A stretch of DNA of 64,000 bases from Plantago ovata (lineage: Eukaryota; Streptophyta; Magnoliopsida; Lamiales; Plantaginaceae), in contig CM051456.1 of NCBI GenBank assembly GCA_028274465.1, positions 90,940,753 to 91,004,752 of the forward strand, read 5' to 3'. The position numbers and the translations under genes were made by a program. Numbering within the stretch: the stretch's first letter is position 1; every line of letters begins with the position of its first letter. Shown piece by piece: positions 61,561 to 64,000 of the stretch. Below the pieces are notes generated by a model that was not told the DNA's origin, searched no databases, and saw nothing but the letters and a program-made list of their open reading frames with translations.

Positions 61561-63547
61561 AAAAGAATTATTCAATATAAGAGGATAAATAAGTTATCAA
61601 ATGAATGATATTTTTAAAACGCACATAGATGTATCAATGTCACGGTACAATATACTTCTAACCTATAAGATTTCAATAAATAGAAAGGTGATTCGATTGT
61701 AAGAGTATAACAAAAATTAATAAATCAATAATATTATAAAATATAAAATAAAAGTCAACTACCAAAAACATAGATGTTACAAATGTTAAAAAACGCGATT
61801 AGCAAGTTCACCCGACAGGCCATTATTCGGTGACAGTATTACAGACGATCCAGGTTTCGTTACCGGTCGATCTTCTGCATGACCGGTCAATCTTCTGCAT
61901 GACGTAATAACATAAATTGTTTACAAAATAATATTATAATAACAATATATCGAGTAATTCCAATTTTATAACAATTATAGTAACCTATAGATATCCAAGT
62001 AAAACATACAATACATTATAGCTAGTAAATGAATAAATTACACACAAAAAGCCATTTTTTGACCTGTCGCAAATTAAGGAGAATTGACACTCGCGAACTA
62101 AGTGCAACCGACGAATTACCTTATCTATAAAACGGCTGGAACCTTAGGACCTTTCCCCATTTGAGCCGGCACATACATTCTGCCTCCTTCTCCGTTTTCT
62201 CCTTTCGGAAATCTTACCCGATTTGAGCCGACATAATCTGCTCGTCTTCTTCCGATCTCCTCCGACATTCTCAAATCTCCATTTTTCATCTTTCTCATCC
62301 GAATCGTTCTTCTCATCCAAATCGGCGTCGGCTTCTCCATTCTAATCTCTCCGATCAATTTATCATCTTGCATTCATTCCAATATAGATTAAGATATCTC
62401 TTTCCATCAGCCATGAAAAATCCAAAATCAAGTCGACTATTTTGTGAAGAATCGACGATGACAATGCGAATCGATCTACTCTCGAATCTATGTTGGTAAG
62501 TATATCACTACACTTCTATTTATTTTTTTCATATATCTCCCATATTTATTAACTAAATCTCAACTTTTATTTGTGAATTTCACGCCTCCGTTTTTTGGCA
62601 TCCATTCATCTCAAGTATCGTCGGAGATCTCTAACGGCGAGTTACCCCTATCTGATAATTTATTCGATAATGAATCCATATATAAGTTCTCAAATTTGAT
62701 TAATCCCTCTGCGTTTATTGTAATGAGGTATATCGTGGCTTAATGTTGAATGGGATCTCATTTTTTCCACGAGCTTACAACAGATTCAAACACTGATCTG
62801 GTGAGTGCTACATCTTACTATAATCTTTAAAGTTGTTGACCAATTTATTTTGTTGATATACATAGTTAGAAGACTTATGAAGAAGCATAGTATAGAGTAC
62901 CGTAAAATAAATTGTGTCCGACTACAATGACATAAATTTCATTAGTAAATTTCATTATAAATGTATTCTTAGTCTCGGTTAATAAAATCTATAGTAAAAT
63001 GAGAATGAAATATTGAGCATTCATAAACTGTTTTGTCTATCTGTAAATTGGTTAGTGTTCGTCAACTTGTATTTTTCGATTATCATTTTTCTAATATCCG
63101 TAAATAATTTTCTTGCATTTTTCGATTATCATTCTGATTTATGATTTGTACTTTTTATTGCGAGGTGTTTGAAAATGAAAAGTTAAAGCTATGGGAGTCA
63201 CAGAAGAAAATAAAAGTGATGATGATTATGCCGTGGCAAATCAGGTTCGGCTCTGAATTTGACTCTCGATCTTTCATGTTTTTATTAAAATCCATAGCTT
63301 TATGCTTAATCAATATATACTTAATCTCGGTCTAAATTGTGTTTGAGTGAACACAAAGCACTAAATATAAAATATTGATTAAAATAATTATATTTTATAA
63401 ACTAATGATTTGGCAGTACTAATTTGTTATGACTGTCTAAGTTAAAAATGTTATATTTGGCTGAACACAAACAGTATATATAATTATAACATCATATTTA
63501 ACATATCATATTACTTCAATTTTTATATAACGCAGGACGGTGCAAAA
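61561..63547. other. AT-rich stretch, no gene recognised
   Basis: The first part is probably Helitron body. A more mixed-composition patch at 62110-62480 has short frames on both strands, none with a domain or good start context. The rest is AT-rich. Confidence 0.35.
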
Positions 63548-63631
63548 TTAATTAATGATTTTGGTGTTTTCTGCTTCACAAGTCTAAAATCAAGACTTGC
63601 GAAGCCAGAAAACACAAAATTCATTAATTAC
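63548..63631. repeat. 84-bp near-perfect hairpin
   Basis: Arms of about 36 bases (TTAATTAATGATTTTGGTGT... and its inverted partner ending TTCATTAATTA) around a loop of about ten bases (TAAAATCAA). The arms differ by a few single-base changes. It could be a small MITE or a small-RNA precursor. Confidence 0.7.
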
Positions 63632-64000
63632 ATTTAACAGTTCTGTAGTTGTATACTCATAGCAAATGTTGTAGCATACTTAGTCTTTTTTATGTCCACC
63701 ATTGGAGGAGCTTTGTAATAATAGGCGGACCTTCTCAAATGGTTTACATAAAACATAGTTAATAAGGTTTGAATCTACTGAACACAACTACATCCTTAAA
63801 TCCTTTCCCTCATTTTTTGTGGTTCTGCGTTTCGACTCACTATCCGTGAAGGTACCATTACATTCCAGTAGAGGTCCCTGTCATGTATAGTGATTCGGAT
63901 CGCCGGGCCACAAATTATGACGGAATGGAAACAATAGCACTTGCAATTTAATAAGGTTTGCACGTAATAAAAGTAAAAACACACTTCCCCAACCAGCACC
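63632..64000. other. window end, nothing recognised
   Basis: Mixed AT-rich sequence. The frame at 63796-63999 on the minus strand has no recognisable domain. Confidence 0.4.

Noticed and set aside
62125-62373. Arg/Met-rich frame of 82 codons
   Set aside because: No family recognised, no start context, and an equally open reading on the other strand; too weak to call.

Overview
The window is nuclear DNA of a flowering plant, almost certainly a eudicot. The evidence is an intron-rich plant gene (19 exons, GT-AG introns, AT-rich intergenic DNA) surrounded by plant repeats: Ty1/copia elements with an initiator-Met-tRNA primer site, CACTA, MULE, hAT, Stowaway-like MITEs, Helitron ends, a tRNA-type SINE and an L1-type LINE. 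The genus cannot be named from this sequence alone. All coordinates were read by hand, so repeat edges may be off by a few bases.

Layout. 1-2.1 kb: an LTR-type fragment, a MULE-like foldback element and a LINE 3' end. 2.45-2.68 kb: a tiny secreted-peptide gene with its own TATA box. 3.35-13.58 kb: one long copia element (minus strand) with 1.9-kb LTRs and a 5-bp target duplication. 16.54-26.14 kb: the main host gene, a DExH-box RNA helicase of the plant DExH3/DExH5 type, 19 exons on the minus strand. The exons join in frame to a 1,177-residue protein, with a SINE and a hairpin element in its introns. 26.3-46.2 kb: a dense repeat block. A LINE is split by one solo LTR which is itself split by another. 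A segment (LINE piece, LTR, hAT MITE, MULE half) is present twice in tandem. Two CACTA elements lie in or beside the copies; one carries an apparently intact five-exon transposon gene. Foldback MULEs with palindrome arrays follow. 46.2-51.7 kb: a second, very young copia element whose right LTR is cut by a Helitron-type 5' end. 53.2-60.1 kb: a small host gene island holding an intronless YJU2/CWC16-like fragment, an intronless UFD1-like gene, and a tandem pair of secreted PMEI-like genes, the second broken by a solo LTR. 60.1-64 kb: repeat fragments, a Helitron 3' end and an 84-bp hairpin.

How it works together. Only the helicase, the UFD1-like gene, the first PMEI-like gene and the small secreted-peptide gene look like functioning host genes, and they do not form a pathway. 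No convincing new biological system was found. The best leads are structural: an inverted LTR remainder lying exactly beside a Helitron terminus 9.7 kb from where it belongs; foldback MULEs sharing arrays of GGAGCTCC/GATCGGAGC palindromes; CACTA elements with two classes of subterminal motif and an intact accessory gene but no visible TNPD transposase; and a 60-bp duplication that copies a splice acceptor of the helicase gene.
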